DNA of 35,600 nt, from the NCBI GenBank assembly GCA_905236815.1, contig CAJOPE010000148.1, positions 1 through 35,600 of the forward strand, given 5' to 3'. Shown one piece after another: positions 22,352 to 30,518 of this stretch (position 1 is the first letter of the stretch; every line of letters starts with the position of its first letter). The translations under genes were made by a program, and so were the position numbers. The DNA comes from an uncultured Prevotella sp. (GTDB lineage Bacteria > Bacteroidota > Bacteroidia > Bacteroidales > Bacteroidaceae). Under the pieces are notes generated by a model, which was not told where the DNA came from, made no database searches, and saw nothing but the letters and a program-made list of their open reading frames with translations.

Positions 22352-23539
22352 ATGGAGAAGGCACTGATAAAGATTATGGTACAGCCAGCAGATAGAGTAA
22401 ATGAAGTACAGGAGTACTACTTCAGCAGAAAGTTGAAGGAAGTAGCCAAGTTGAATGCTGAAGGCAAGGACATCATCTCACTTGCAATTGGAAGCCCTGA
22501 TATGCCTCCATCACAGCAGACGATCGATAAACTTTGTGAGGTGGCTCACAATCCTAATGCACATGGTTATCAGCCAACTTCGGGTATTCCTGAGCTGCAT
22601 GAGGCGATGGCAGGATTCTATAAGCGTACTTATGGTGTCGAGCTTGATGCAATGAAGGAAATTCAGCCTATCATCGGTTCTAAGGAGGGTATCATGTATG
22701 CCACTTTGGCTTTTTGCAATCCTGGCGATGAGGTGCTCATTCCTAATCCTGGCTATCCTACCTATACTGCTATCAACAAGATTTTCGGCACAAAGATCAC
22801 CTATTATGATCTGCTCGAGGACAATGGCTGGCAGCCTGATTTCGAGGCGCTCGAGAAGATGGATTTGAGCAAGGTGAAGTTGATGTGGACCAACTATCCG
22901 AATATGCCTACAGGCGGTAATGCCCGTCGTGAGACCTATGAGAAGATCGTTGATTTCGCAAAGCGCCATAACATTGTGGTAGTGAACGATAATCCTTATT
23001 CGCTCATCCTCAACGATCACCCAATGAGCATCATGCAGGTGCCTGAGGCAAAAGACTACTGCATCGAGTTCAATTCGATGTCGAAGAGTCACAATATGCC
23101 TGGTTGGCGTGTGGCAATGATGATCAGTAATCCTCAGTATATCTCTTGGATGTTCAAGGTGCAGAGCAACATCGAGAATGGATCGTTCCGAGGCATTCAA
23201 TTAGCTGCTGCTGAGGCTTTCAATACCAATGATACAGAATGGCATCGCATCAATAACATTGAGAACTATAAGCGCAGAAGAGTAGTTGCCGAGCAGATTA
23301 TGACTGCTTTGGGCTGTACTTTCGATCCAAATCAGGTGGGAATGTTCCTTTGGGGAAAGATTCCTGATAGCTATGCCGATGTGGAGGAGCTCACCGAGAA
23401 GGTGCTTCACGAAGCGAGAGTGTTCATCACTCCAGGCTTCATCTTCGGAAGCAATGGCAAACGCTATATCCGCATCAGTCTCTGTGCCAAGGATGAGAAG
23501 ATTCAAGAAGCTTTGGAGAGAGTGAAGAAAATCTTTTAG
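22352..23539 (+). CDS. PLP-dependent class I/II aminotransferase, probably aromatic
   Basis: A fold-type I aminotransferase of 395 residues (387 from the alternative ATG at 22376, MVQPADRVNEVQEYYFSRKL, which looks closer to related proteins). Visible are SLAIGSPDMPPSQ (substrate loop), NPGYPTY, NYPNMPTGG, NDNPYS, and the PLP lysine in NSMSKSHNMPGWR (Lys245 counting from 22352). Operon position between pheA and the DAHP synthase suggests it transaminates phenylpyruvate and 4-hydroxyphenylpyruvate or prephenate; by sequence it could also be called an aspartate or LL-diaminopimelate aminotransferase. Confidence 0.92.
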   Translation: MEKALIKIMVQPADRVNEVQEYYFSRKLKEVAKLNAEGKDIISLAIGSPDMPPSQQTIDKLCEVAHNPNAHGYQPTSGIPELHEAMAGFYKRTYGVELDAMKEIQPIIGSKEGIMYATLAFCNPGDEVLIPNPGYPTYTAINKIFGTKITYYDLLEDNGWQPDFEALEKMDLSKVKLMWTNYPNMPTGGNARRETYEKIVDFAKRHNIVVVNDNPYSLILNDHPMSIMQVPEAKDYCIEFNSMSKSHNMPGWRVAMMISNPQYISWMFKVQSNIENGSFRGIQLAAAEAFNTNDTEWHRINNIENYKRRRVVAEQIMTALGCTFDPNQVGMFLWGKIPDSYADVEELTEKVLHEARVFITPGFIFGSNGKRYIRISLCAKDEKIQEALERVKKIF

Positions 23540-23540
23540 A

Positions 23541-23665
23541 TTTTCTTTGATTAAGGATTATCGATTTTGGATTAGGGATTTTCTTTGATTAGAGATTTTC
23601 TTTGATTAGAGATTATTGATTATCGATTAGGGATTGATGGTTTTGATTATCGATTATTGATTCGA
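23541..23665. repeat. Low-complexity GATT-rich tract
   Basis: Imperfect reiterations of ATTTTCTTTGATTAGAG and GATTATCGATT fill the gap after the aminotransferase. No hairpin terminator or promoter box is clear in it, so transcription may continue to the DAHP synthase gene. Confidence 0.65.
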
Positions 23666-23861
23666 TTTTATGACGATCTCTCTCGATTTGGAAATAACTA
23701 ATTTGTCGATGAATAGAGGAAGGCTCTATGGTTTAAAGATAGGAGCCTCACCTTGCAAAAGAAGCAATAATAAGCTAAATTATTAAATAAATAGAATATA
23801 AACAAACGGAATGAGCTGGAAACTAAAGTGGAAGGCTCTACCTAAAAAATCAAATACAAAG

Positions 23862-24926
23862 ATGGAACTCGAATTAGAACCTTTAAATTTGCCGAGTGAT
23901 AACAAACGCCCTGTAGTCATTGCTGGACCATGTTCAGCTGAGACAGAGGAGCAAGTAATGACAACTGCTAAGGAATTGGCTGCCAAGGGTTGCCACATCT
24001 TCCGTGCTGGTGTGTGGAAGCCTCGTACTAAGCCAGGAGGTTTCGAAGGTAATGGTGAGAAGGCTCTGCCTTGGATGAAGGCTGTTAAGGAGGAAACTGG
24101 TATGCTTACTGCTACCGAGGTGGCTACTCCTGAGCATGTGGAACTCGCTTTGAAGTATGGTATCGATGTACTTTGGGTAGGTGCCCGCACTACTGCTAAT
24201 CCATTTGCTATGCAGGCTCTTGCCGATAGCTTGAAGGGCTTCGAGGGTCCTGTTTTGGTTAAGAACCCAGTAAACCCTGATCTCGAGCTTTGGATTGGTG
24301 CCTTGGAGCGTATCAACCAGGCTGGTGTAAAGCGTTTGGGTGCTATCCATCGTGGTTTCTCTTCTTACGACAAGAAGATCTACCGCAACCTTCCTATGTG
24401 GCAGATTGCCATCGAGTTGCATCGCCGCATTCCTGAGTTGCCAATCATCTGCGACCCTAGTCATATCGGTGGTCGTCGCGACCTTATCGCACCTCTTTGT
24501 CAGCAGGCTATGGACCTTGGTTTGGATGGCTTGATCGTTGAGAGCCACTGCAATCCTGATGAGGCTTGGAGCGATGCTAAGCAGCAGGTTACACCGGATA
24601 TTCTCGACTATATCCTCAGCTTGCTCGTAGTTCGTGATGAGCATTCTACTACAGAGGGCATCCGTCAGCTTCGCGCTCAGATCGATGAGCTCGATGACAG
24701 CTTGCTCAACCTTCTCGCAAAGCGCTTCAGAGTATGCCGTGAGATTGGTACCTACAAGAAGGAGCACAACATGACCGTTCTTCAGGCCAACCGCTACAAC
24801 GAGATTCTCGAGAAGAGAGGCGCTCAGGCAAGTCTTTGCGGCATGGATGCAGAGTTTGCTGCCCACATCTTCGAGCTTATCCACGAGGAGAGTGTTCGAC
24901 AGCAGCTTCAGATTGTGAACGAATAA
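23862..24926 (+). CDS. aroF: Bifunctional DAHP synthase / chorismate mutase
   Basis: This enzyme joins the first shikimate step (PEP plus erythrose 4-phosphate to DAHP) to chorismate mutase (chorismate to prephenate). The N-terminal DAHP synthase domain (about 10-255, type I beta-like) has AGPCSAE (21-27), RAGVWKPRTKPGGFEG, ATEVATPEHVE, LVKNPVNPD, GAIHRGFS and CDPSHIGGRRD. The C-terminal AroQ-type mutase (about 265-345) starts RQLRAQIDELDDSLLNLLA and includes EIGTYKKEHN. The start at 23862 (MELELEPLNLPSDNKRPVV) fits relatives; an in-frame ATG at 23811 would add 17 unconserved residues. Fused catalytic and mutase domains commonly let prephenate control the first step. Confidence 0.93.
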   Translation: MELELEPLNLPSDNKRPVVIAGPCSAETEEQVMTTAKELAAKGCHIFRAGVWKPRTKPGGFEGNGEKALPWMKAVKEETGMLTATEVATPEHVELALKYGIDVLWVGARTTANPFAMQALADSLKGFEGPVLVKNPVNPDLELWIGALERINQAGVKRLGAIHRGFSSYDKKIYRNLPMWQIAIELHRRIPELPIICDPSHIGGRRDLIAPLCQQAMDLGLDGLIVESHCNPDEAWSDAKQQVTPDILDYILSLLVVRDEHSTTEGIRQLRAQIDELDDSLLNLLAKRFRVCREIGTYKKEHNMTVLQANRYNEILEKRGAQASLCGMDAEFAAHIFELIHEESVRQQLQIVNE

Positions 24927-24936
24927 TATTTCCGAA

Positions 24937-24961
24937 CCCCTCTACCTCTTAAGATAGAGGG
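24937..24961. other. Hairpin between aroF and tyrA
   Basis: CCCTCTA and TAGAGGG form a 7-bp stem about 10 nt after the aroF stop. No T-run follows, so it is unlikely to stop transcription and more likely affects mRNA stability. Confidence 0.4.
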
Positions 24962-25016
24962 ATTCAAAATACTAATCCCTAATAGGATAGGACTCAAAAA
25001 TAAAACATATCAATCT

Positions 25017-25041
25017 CTCCTCCCTTGGGGAGGAGTTGGAG
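25017..25041. promoter_or_regulatory. Hairpin and purine-rich Shine-Dalgarno-like site before tyrA
   Basis: CTCCTCCCTTGGGGAGGAG forms a 7-bp hairpin, directly followed by TTGGAGGTGGG, 10-20 nt before the tyrA ATG. Such a clear GGAGG is unusual in this window and could be exposed or hidden by the hairpin. The sequence also resembles remnants of a GC-rich hairpin repeat seen at 11920-11950 and 27295-27311. Confidence 0.4.
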
Positions 25042-25057
25042 GTGGGTTAAAAAAAAC

Positions 25058-25852
25058 ATGAAAATATTAATCATGGGAGCCGGAAAGATGGGCTCCTTCT
25101 TTATCGACTTATTGTCATTCGACCACGAGGTGGCCGTGTATGAGAAAGATGCGAAGCGACTCCGCTTCACCTATAATTGCTATCGCTTCCAGACATTGGA
25201 AGAGATCAAGGAATTCAAGCCAGAATTGGTCATCAATGCGGTGACCGTAAAATACACATTGCCTTCTTTCAAGGAGGTATTGCCTTATCTGCCAGAGGAT
25301 TGCATCATCAGCGATATCGCCAGTGTGAAGACCGGCTTGAAGGAATTCTACGAGCAAAGCGGCCATCCTTACGTGAGTACTCACCCAATGTTCGGACCAA
25401 CTTTCGCCAACCTCAACCAGTTGAGCGAGGAGAACGCCATCATCATCAACGAGGGCGATTATATGGGCCGTATCTTCTTCAAGGATCTCTATCAGAAGCT
25501 CGACCTCAATATCTATGAATACAGCTTCAAGGAACACGATGAGACGGTGGCTTACTCGCTGAGTATCCCATTCGTGAGCACCTTCACCTTTGCTGCCGTA
25601 ATGAAGCATCAAGATGCTCCTGGAACCACCTTCAAGCGCCACATGCGCATCGCCAAAGGCGTGCTGAACGAGGACGATTACCTCTTGCAGGAAATCCTCT
25701 TCAACCCTTATACAAGCGGACAGGTGAGCCAGATCAGAGAGCAGTTGAAGGAACTCATCGACATCATCGACCATAAGGATTCAAAGCGTTTCAAGGAGTA
25801 TCTCAACAAGATTCGCGACCACGTTCGTCAGGACATCGAGATTGAAAAATAA
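25058..25852 (+). CDS. tyrA: Prephenate dehydrogenase
   Basis: This enzyme oxidises prephenate to 4-hydroxyphenylpyruvate, the tyrosine branch. The 264-residue protein has an N-terminal Rossmann fold with GAGKMG at residues 7-12, the substrate-binding block STHPMFGP (107-114), then a helical C-terminal dimerisation domain with HDETVAYSLSIPFVS near 166-180. No ACT domain. The ATG at 25058 (MKILIMGAGKMGSFF) is preferred over a TTG at 25025. It is the last gene of the pheA-aminotransferase-aroF-tyrA set; the following gene has its own promoter. Confidence 0.95.
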   Translation: MKILIMGAGKMGSFFIDLLSFDHEVAVYEKDAKRLRFTYNCYRFQTLEEIKEFKPELVINAVTVKYTLPSFKEVLPYLPEDCIISDIASVKTGLKEFYEQSGHPYVSTHPMFGPTFANLNQLSEENAIIINEGDYMGRIFFKDLYQKLDLNIYEYSFKEHDETVAYSLSIPFVSTFTFAAVMKHQDAPGTTFKRHMRIAKGVLNEDDYLLQEILFNPYTSGQVSQIREQLKELIDIIDHKDSKRFKEYLNKIRDHVRQDIEIEK

Positions 25853-25859
25853 GGCAAAA

Positions 25860-25891
25860 TTTGCAAATCCCGAAATAATTGGCTAATTTTG
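25860..25891 (+). promoter_or_regulatory. Promoter of the GltD-like gene
   Basis: TTTG at 25860-25863 and TAATTTTG at 25884-25891 have 20-bp spacing. It overlaps a possible TTG start at 25879, so translation must start downstream. Confidence 0.8.
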
Positions 25892-25932
25892 CACCCGAAA
25901 GCAAACTTCAACAACTAATAAGAGCAATAGGT

Positions 25933-27270
25933 ATGAGTGAAAAAGACGAGCAAAATGCATTCCAGGTGGTCGATGAGGGCTTCTCTATGAAGGAAGCCAT
26001 TGCCGAGGCACAGCGATGCTTGCATTGCAAGATTCCGCAGTGCCAGAAGGGATGTCCTATCAGTAATGATATTCGCGATTTTGTGCATGAACTTTCTCAG
26101 GGCAACCTCGGAAGTGCAATGCAGATCATCAACAACAAGAGCAATCTGCCTGCAATCTGCGGACGTGTTTGTCCTCACGAGAAGCAGTGCCAGGGTAATT
26201 GCGTTTTGGGCAAGAAGGGCACACCACTGCAGATTGGTAAGATCGAGCAGTTCATTGCCGATTTCGATACCCAGATGATGCCTAGTCGCGACAAGATAGA
26301 GCAGACCACACGTGGAAAAATTGCCGTCATCGGCTCGGGTCCTGCCGGACTTACCGTTGCGGGTGATTTGGCGCGTAAGGGCTTCAGTGTCACTATCTTC
26401 GAGGGACAGCCTGAACCTGGTGGAGTACTGATGTATGGTATTCCTGAATACCGATTGCCAAAAGAGGTGGTTCGTGCCGAGGTTGCAAAAATCGAGAAAT
26501 TGGGCGTTAATTTCGTCTGCAACTGTTTGGTGGGCGAAAATGGCGTAACCGTTGACAGCCTTTTCAATCAGGGCTTTGATGCGATATTTATGGGTACAGG
26601 AACTGCTGTGCCAAACAATATGGACTCCACTCCTGGAGCCAAGCTGCATGGTATCAGCCAGAGCAGTTATTTCCTCCACAATGTGAATGCCTTCAACGAG
26701 GGCGCTATGGGCCGCGATCAGATTCCTTTGAAGGATGGCGAGCGTGTAGCCGTGATTGGTGGTGGAAATGTGGCGATGGATGCTGCCCGCACAGCTATCC
26801 GTTTGGGGGCTGATGTAACCGTACTTTATCGTCGTTCGCAAGAGGAAATGCCAGCTATTGCTGCTGAGTATGAGGCCGCAGTAGCCGAGGGCGTGAAATT
26901 CGAGTGGGGAACCACCGTTGAGGAGTTCCTGCCAAATGCCTCAGGCAAGCGCTTGGGCGCCTGTCGATTGAAGAACAATGAAGGCGAGCGCATTGAGAGT
27001 TTCCAGCGTGTTTATCTGGCTATCGGAAGTCGTCCTGCCAATCGAATTGTCAGCACCACGGATGGTATTGAGGTGGATGAGAAGGGATATGTGAAGGTTT
27101 TGGAGCGTCCTGTGGGCATGACAACCCGTAGGGGTGTATTTGCCGGTGGCGATGTGGTTCATCGCCCTCAGACCGTTGTTTTGGCCATGAAAGCAGCCAA
27201 GGAGGTTGCGCAGGGTATTGCGCAATATGTGGATGCTCTCAAGCTGATGCAGGAAGTGGGATTGATGTAA
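25933..27270 (+). CDS. gltD: GltD-like NAD(P)H oxidoreductase (glutamate synthase small-subunit family)
   Basis: This 445-residue iron-sulfur flavoprotein has two cysteine clusters near the N terminus (Cys29, 32, 37, 41 and Cys76, 80, 86, 90), an FAD-binding GSGPAG at 134-139, and an NADPH-binding GGGNVA at 276-281 followed by YRRS. The family passes electrons from NADPH to the large glutamate synthase subunit, but standalone members can be homotetrameric enzymes, or partners of NfnA-type proteins. No large subunit or NfnA gene is adjacent, so the partner is open. The start at 25933 (MSEKDEQNAF) is chosen because the promoter covers an upstream TTG at 25879. It could supply glutamate for the aminotransferase. 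Confidence 0.92.
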   Translation: MSEKDEQNAFQVVDEGFSMKEAIAEAQRCLHCKIPQCQKGCPISNDIRDFVHELSQGNLGSAMQIINNKSNLPAICGRVCPHEKQCQGNCVLGKKGTPLQIGKIEQFIADFDTQMMPSRDKIEQTTRGKIAVIGSGPAGLTVAGDLARKGFSVTIFEGQPEPGGVLMYGIPEYRLPKEVVRAEVAKIEKLGVNFVCNCLVGENGVTVDSLFNQGFDAIFMGTGTAVPNNMDSTPGAKLHGISQSSYFLHNVNAFNEGAMGRDQIPLKDGERVAVIGGGNVAMDAARTAIRLGADVTVLYRRSQEEMPAIAAEYEAAVAEGVKFEWGTTVEEFLPNASGKRLGACRLKNNEGERIESFQRVYLAIGSRPANRIVSTTDGIEVDEKGYVKVLERPVGMTTRRGVFAGGDVVHRPQTVVLAMKAAKEVAQGIAQYVDALKLMQEVGLM

Positions 27271-27348
27271 AACCCCACCAAGAAACCCCACCAAGCCTCC
27301 CCGAAGGGGAGGATGTTCTTATTTGGATATTTCTTTGATTATATAAAG

Positions 27349-27387
27349 GCCATTTTATAGTTTTGCTGCTATAAAATGGCTTTTTTT
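27349..27387 (+). terminator. Intrinsic terminator after the GltD-like gene
   Basis: GCCATTTTATAG (27349-27360) pairs perfectly with CTATAAAATGGC (27369-27380), followed by seven T. Confidence 0.92.
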
Positions 27388-27404
27388 ATTTGGTATTTCC
27401 TGCA

Positions 27405-27541
27405 TTTCTCGCCCGTGAAACGGGAGAGATCAAAGAGAGGGTATACCACGATCAACGTTTATTTGCTAATTAAATATTAGCTCTATTTGCTTAATTTCGT
27501 GGTATACCCTCTCTCAGTCTCCCCCGCATGCGGGGGAGAAG
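27405..27541. repeat. Dispersed palindromic repeat
   Basis: Left hairpin CTCGCCCGTGAAACGGGAGAG is degenerate; inner arms GAGAGGGTATACCACGATCAA and TTCGTGGTATACCCTCTC show compensating changes (TATACC/GGTATA instead of TATGCC/GGCATA), and the right hairpin CTCCCCCGCATGCGGGGGAG is perfect. The paired changes argue that the long-range stem matters. Confidence 0.85.
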
Positions 27542-27645
27542 CAGTGGAATAAAATTTCTTATGAATTAGTTAGAGATCTGCCTCCTATGGGAAGGGAAAT
27601 AGCAGGCAAAGAACATCCTCCCCTTCGGGGAGGCTTGGTGGGGTT

Positions 27646-28206
27646 TTACTTTTTCTTATTAGTTTCCTCATACGCCTCTTTCAGCGCATCGCTCCACGTC
27701 TTGCTTTCTCTTTCCTTCTTTTCCTGCTCTTTCTGTCGTTTCTGAGCCTCTTCCAGGTGTCTCCTGTCCCTGTTGCCCCTTTTATCGAGGAAGCCGAGGA
27801 AATCGTGACCGCTTGGACCGCTTCCGCCATGCTGTGCGGCATCCTTCCGAACCATTTCGTTCATTTGCTGAGCGCTTTTCTGGTTCTCGCCCCATACTTC
27901 CACCTCCTTCAGCTGCTTGGCCTCAGGGATGAGAAAAAGGGTATCTGGGAGCGTCTCAAACCTCACGTGAGTGGGCAGATAACCAGGACGCTTCACCTCG
28001 GCCGAGTCGAAGGCATATTTCATCGTCCAGTAGCCGCGATAATCCGAGCGGGCCCATTGTCCTTTGTCGGTGTGGATTAGCGCCTCCTTGATAGGCACAT
28101 GGGTCTCCGCATCGGCGATCACGCAACTTTTCTGTGCCTCGGCCGATGCAACGATGCCCAGAAGGAGCATCAGCATCACTATTATTTTCTTTTCGAAATA
28201 ATTCAT
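27646..28206 (-). CDS. Secreted protein with carboxypeptidase-regulatory-like domain
   Basis: This 186-residue protein has a signal sequence MNYFEKKIIVMLMLLLGIVA followed by SAEA. The next 80 residues (KSCVIADAETHVPIKEALIH, GYWTMKY, RPGYLPTHVRFETLPDTLFL) follow the beta-sandwich pattern of CarboxypepD_reg-like domains that often precede outer-membrane receptors; here it is free-standing. The C-terminal third is a highly charged helix rich in Lys, Glu and Arg (EEAQKRQKEQEKKERESK), probably a coiled coil. Its promoter box lies so close to the ATG that the mRNA has only a few leader bases. Partner and role unknown. Confidence 0.82.
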   Translation of the reverse strand: MNYFEKKIIVMLMLLLGIVASAEAQKSCVIADAETHVPIKEALIHTDKGQWARSDYRGYWTMKYAFDSAEVKRPGYLPTHVRFETLPDTLFLIPEAKQLKEVEVWGENQKSAQQMNEMVRKDAAQHGGSGPSGHDFLGFLDKRGNRDRRHLEEAQKRQKEQEKKERESKTWSDALKEAYEETNKKK

Positions 28207-28214
28207 CTCGACTG

Positions 28215-28222
28215 CAAAAGTA
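28215..28222 (-). promoter_or_regulatory. -7 box of the 27646-28206 gene
   Basis: TACTTTTG on the minus strand, 8 nt upstream of the start codon; TTTG at 28244-28241 is a possible -33 element with 18-bp spacing. Confidence 0.6.
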
Positions 28223-28298
28223 CGGAGCAGCGGCGATATTCAAAAACAAATTCTTAATAATTACGAGGCTTTAAATTAATTTCAGTTAATTGTGGGCT

Positions 28299-29582
28299 CT
28301 ATCTCACGGCAATTTTCTTTCCATTCACGATGGTCACCCCTTTGTAGCCCTCGCCAACCTTGGTGCCATTCAGGTTGTAGGCAGTGCCCGAGCTTTTAGC
28401 GGCAGCCTTTTCCTTCACCTTCTCGATGGCAGAAACCTGATAGGGCCATTTGGCAGCGTTTGCGCCATTGATGATGCCGGTCATCGCATAAGGACATTTC
28501 TCGCTCTTGGTGGCACGCTCCAGAATGTTGCCAGTATCCCAAACGAAAGGCACGCAGCCGTTGTTGATAGCCTCCTTCGTAACAGTGGCATACCAGAGGC
28601 TCACCGATGCATTGTGCTTGTCCTGGTTCTCGCCCGAAGGCACACTGCTGAGCCATGTGCAGCCATATTCGCCGATGATTACAGGAATGCCCTTCTCAGT
28701 GTATTTCGCTTTCATCTTCTGCATTTCCTCGGCCACATAGCTTTCCTCGCCCCAGGTGGCATTATGCTTTGAACCGCTCACATAGTTCTCCTTGCCCCAG
28801 TAGAAGAAGCGGTTGCCCCAGCTTTCATCCTTGTCCATGCCGCAGAAGTTCCAAGGCGAATAGAAATGTACTTCCACCATCAGTTTGTTTTCGGCCTTGT
28901 CGACAGGCAGGGTGGTGAAGAGGGTGCTGGTCTTGTCGATGTCGGTGGCTGGGCCCTGCACCACGAGTATGCGGTTGCTGTTGTTGCCTCCGGTGGCTCT
29001 TACAGCGTCGATGAACGCCTGCTCGTACTGCACCAGCGCCTTCATCTTGTCGGCATTATCTACAGCAGGCTCATTGAGTCCGGCGAAGATGAGTCGCTTA
29101 TCATAGTCCTTGAATCGGTTGGCGATCTGTGTCCACAGCTTGTTCATCGTCTCGCAGTTTTTCTTTATGGTAGTAGAGGAGAGGTCGCCGAAGGAATTCT
29201 CCACCCATCCGTTGTCCCAGTGGTCGTTCATCACCACATAGAGGTCGGCGTTCATACAATAGTCCACGATCTCCTGCACGCGGTTCATCCATTTCTCGCT
29301 GATGTTGTGGTTGGCATCGGCATGCATATACCATGCCACTGGAATTCTTACCGATTTAAAGCCTTGTGCTTTCACATAGTTAATAATCTCCTGTGTGGTC
29401 TTGGTAGACTGCCATCCTGTTTCCCAGTCGAGTTCGTTCGAGAGCCAGTTACAAGGGCATGCTTCCATAGTGTTTCCAAGGTTCCATCCAGGGTACATTT
29501 TACTTGCCTCGTCCATAGCGTTTTGAGCCATTGCGGACATAGAGAGAGTTAGAGCAGCCAGCGCTGCGATAATCTTTTTCAT
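28299..29582 (-). CDS. Secreted GH5-family glycoside hydrolase (endoglucanase-like)
   Basis: This 427-residue enzyme has a signal peptide (MKKIIAALAALTLSMSAMA), and a (beta/alpha)8 barrel with the GH5 marks: GWNLGNTME near 32-40, VRIPVAW near 78-84, MNDHWDNG near 118-125, the acid/base Glu171 in GLNEP, HFYSPW near 239, and the nucleophile Glu305 in IGEYG. It likely cuts beta-1,4-glucan or mannan in plant fibre. The last 27 residues (YNLNGTKVGEGYKGVTIVNG and on) are the short C-terminal tail of many secreted Prevotella proteins. No carbohydrate-binding module or SusCD pair is adjacent, so the substrate is open. It has its own promoter. Confidence 0.95.
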   Translation of the reverse strand: MKKIIAALAALTLSMSAMAQNAMDEASKMYPGWNLGNTMEACPCNWLSNELDWETGWQSTKTTQEIINYVKAQGFKSVRIPVAWYMHADANHNISEKWMNRVQEIVDYCMNADLYVVMNDHWDNGWVENSFGDLSSTTIKKNCETMNKLWTQIANRFKDYDKRLIFAGLNEPAVDNADKMKALVQYEQAFIDAVRATGGNNSNRILVVQGPATDIDKTSTLFTTLPVDKAENKLMVEVHFYSPWNFCGMDKDESWGNRFFYWGKENYVSGSKHNATWGEESYVAEEMQKMKAKYTEKGIPVIIGEYGCTWLSSVPSGENQDKHNASVSLWYATVTKEAINNGCVPFVWDTGNILERATKSEKCPYAMTGIINGANAAKWPYQVSAIEKVKEKAAAKSSGTAYNLNGTKVGEGYKGVTIVNGKKIAVR

Positions 29583-29633
29583 TGGTTTGTTTTAAAGTTA
29601 AGATTTACATTACATTTGTTTTTTTTCTCGGTG

Positions 29634-29665
29634 CAAAGGTACATTTCTTTATCGAAATATGCAAA
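29634..29665 (-). promoter_or_regulatory. Promoter of the GH5 gene
   Basis: On the minus strand, TTTG at 29665-29662 and TACCTTTG at 29641-29634 have 20-bp spacing. Confidence 0.85.
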
Positions 29666-29726
29666 TATTTTTGATAATTTCTTACTTCTCTTTCGTGATA
29701 TTCTCACATTTTTCGGATATGTTTAC

Positions 29727-29792
29727 TAAATGTGCTGTTTAGAGCAGTTAAATAGCCTATTTAGAGGTGCTAAATATGATATTTAGGTGGAG
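29727..29792. repeat. Phased 22-bp tandem array (three units)
   Basis: Units start at 29727, 29749 and 29771. All begin TAAAT and have TTTAG at positions 12-16; unit 2 contains TAAATAGCCTATTTAG, almost the same as TAACTAGCCTATTTAG at 8662. A decayed fourth unit may start at 29793 (TAAATGGATG). It lies 60 bp upstream of the GH5 promoter, as the first array lies upstream of the 7658-8572 promoter. Confidence 0.8.
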
Positions 29793-29916
29793 TAAATGGA
29801 TGTTTTGCGAAGTGCCTTTGTTTTGGGGGATATCAAGCGATGGATTTGAAGTAATATTTTGTTACAGTAGTTTCTTTGATAGCACTAAGACTATGTTGTC
29901 TTTGAGGTTTGCATAT

Positions 29917-30237
29917 TGTACGTATGTACGTATGTACGTATGTACGGTTTAAGCTTTTTGAAAAGTACTGAAGTACTGAAGTATTGAAGTATTGATTTAG
30001 CTTTTTGATGTTTGTTTTTTGAGGGTAGAGGGAGAATTAGATTTATATTTTATATATTTAACTTATTTTTATATTATATATTATATATATTATAATATAT
30101 ATAATATATAATATAACCTTTTGAAATAGAAAGATTGCTGCAAAGTGAAAAAGCTAAATCAATACTTCAGTACTTCAGTACTTCAGTACTTTTTCAAAAC
30201 CTTAAACCGTACATACGTACATACGTACATCCGTACA
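29917..30237. repeat. Large palindrome with two kinds of 8-bp repeat arms and AT-only core
   Basis: Left arm: TGTACG plus three TATGTACG units (29917-29946), GTTTAAGCTTTTTGAAAA, four GTACTGAA/GTATTGAA-type units (29965-29996), then TTAGCTTTTTG. The right arm (30147-30237) mirrors it in full, with the same numbers of units. The centre (about 30038-30116) is nearly all A/T and palindromic. The design matches 8787-9018, with related 8-bp units (GACTGAAA there, GTACTGAA here) and shared TTTAAGCTTTTT-like connectors. Confidence 0.9.
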
Positions 30238-30415
30238 TTCAAGCCAAAAATCAAAAAATAAATACTTGCAATCGAATACTCAAAAACATCTTTTTACGAT
30301 TGGATGGTAAATGAAGAAACTTTACGGGGAAGAATTGGATGTATGTGTATATGGCACCCCTAAAACAGCAAATATTCCGATTTCTATCGTATTGCATAAT
30401 ATTTATTAGAAATTA

Positions 30416-30447
30416 TTTGGTTGTTTCAAGATTTTTGATTAACTTTG
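30416..30447 (+). promoter_or_regulatory. Promoter of the GLPGLI-outer-membrane pair
   Basis: TTTG at 30416-30419 and TAACTTTG at 30440-30447 have 20-bp spacing. Transcription would start near 30453, about 66 nt before the ATG. Confidence 0.85.
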
Positions 30448-30518
30448 CAAACGATAATTGAGAACAGACATTTAACTGCCCGTTGCGAATATTTTAACTT
30501 GTAGAAAACGAAAGATTT

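Larger units (their letters stand above)
27283..27646. repeat. 36-bp perfect inverted repeat enclosing terminator and palindrome
   Basis: The arms 27283-27318 and 27611-27646 are exact reverse complements over 36 bp. Each contains its own hairpin, CCTCCCCGAAGGGGAGG. Inside lie the gltD terminator and one dispersed palindromic repeat. The right arm ends at the last base of the stop codon of the converging gene. Confidence 0.85.

Noticed and set aside
22511..23200. 229-codon minus-strand ORF opposite the aminotransferase
   Set aside because: His/Ile/Leu-rich antisense frame over a conserved enzyme.
23934..24884. 316-codon minus-strand ORF opposite DAHP synthase
   Set aside because: Long open antisense frames are a side effect of codon bias here; the plus strand has all family motifs.
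25915..26841. 308-codon minus-strand ORF opposite the GltD-like gene
   Set aside because: Antisense to a gene with FAD, NADPH and iron-sulfur motifs.
28866..29552. 228-codon plus-strand ORF opposite the GH5 gene
   Set aside because: Antisense shadow; Val/His-rich and without signal or promoter.
29767..29952. 61-codon ORF across the 22-bp array and the TATGTACG units
   Set aside because: It reads through non-coding repeats and its end depends on the repeat number.
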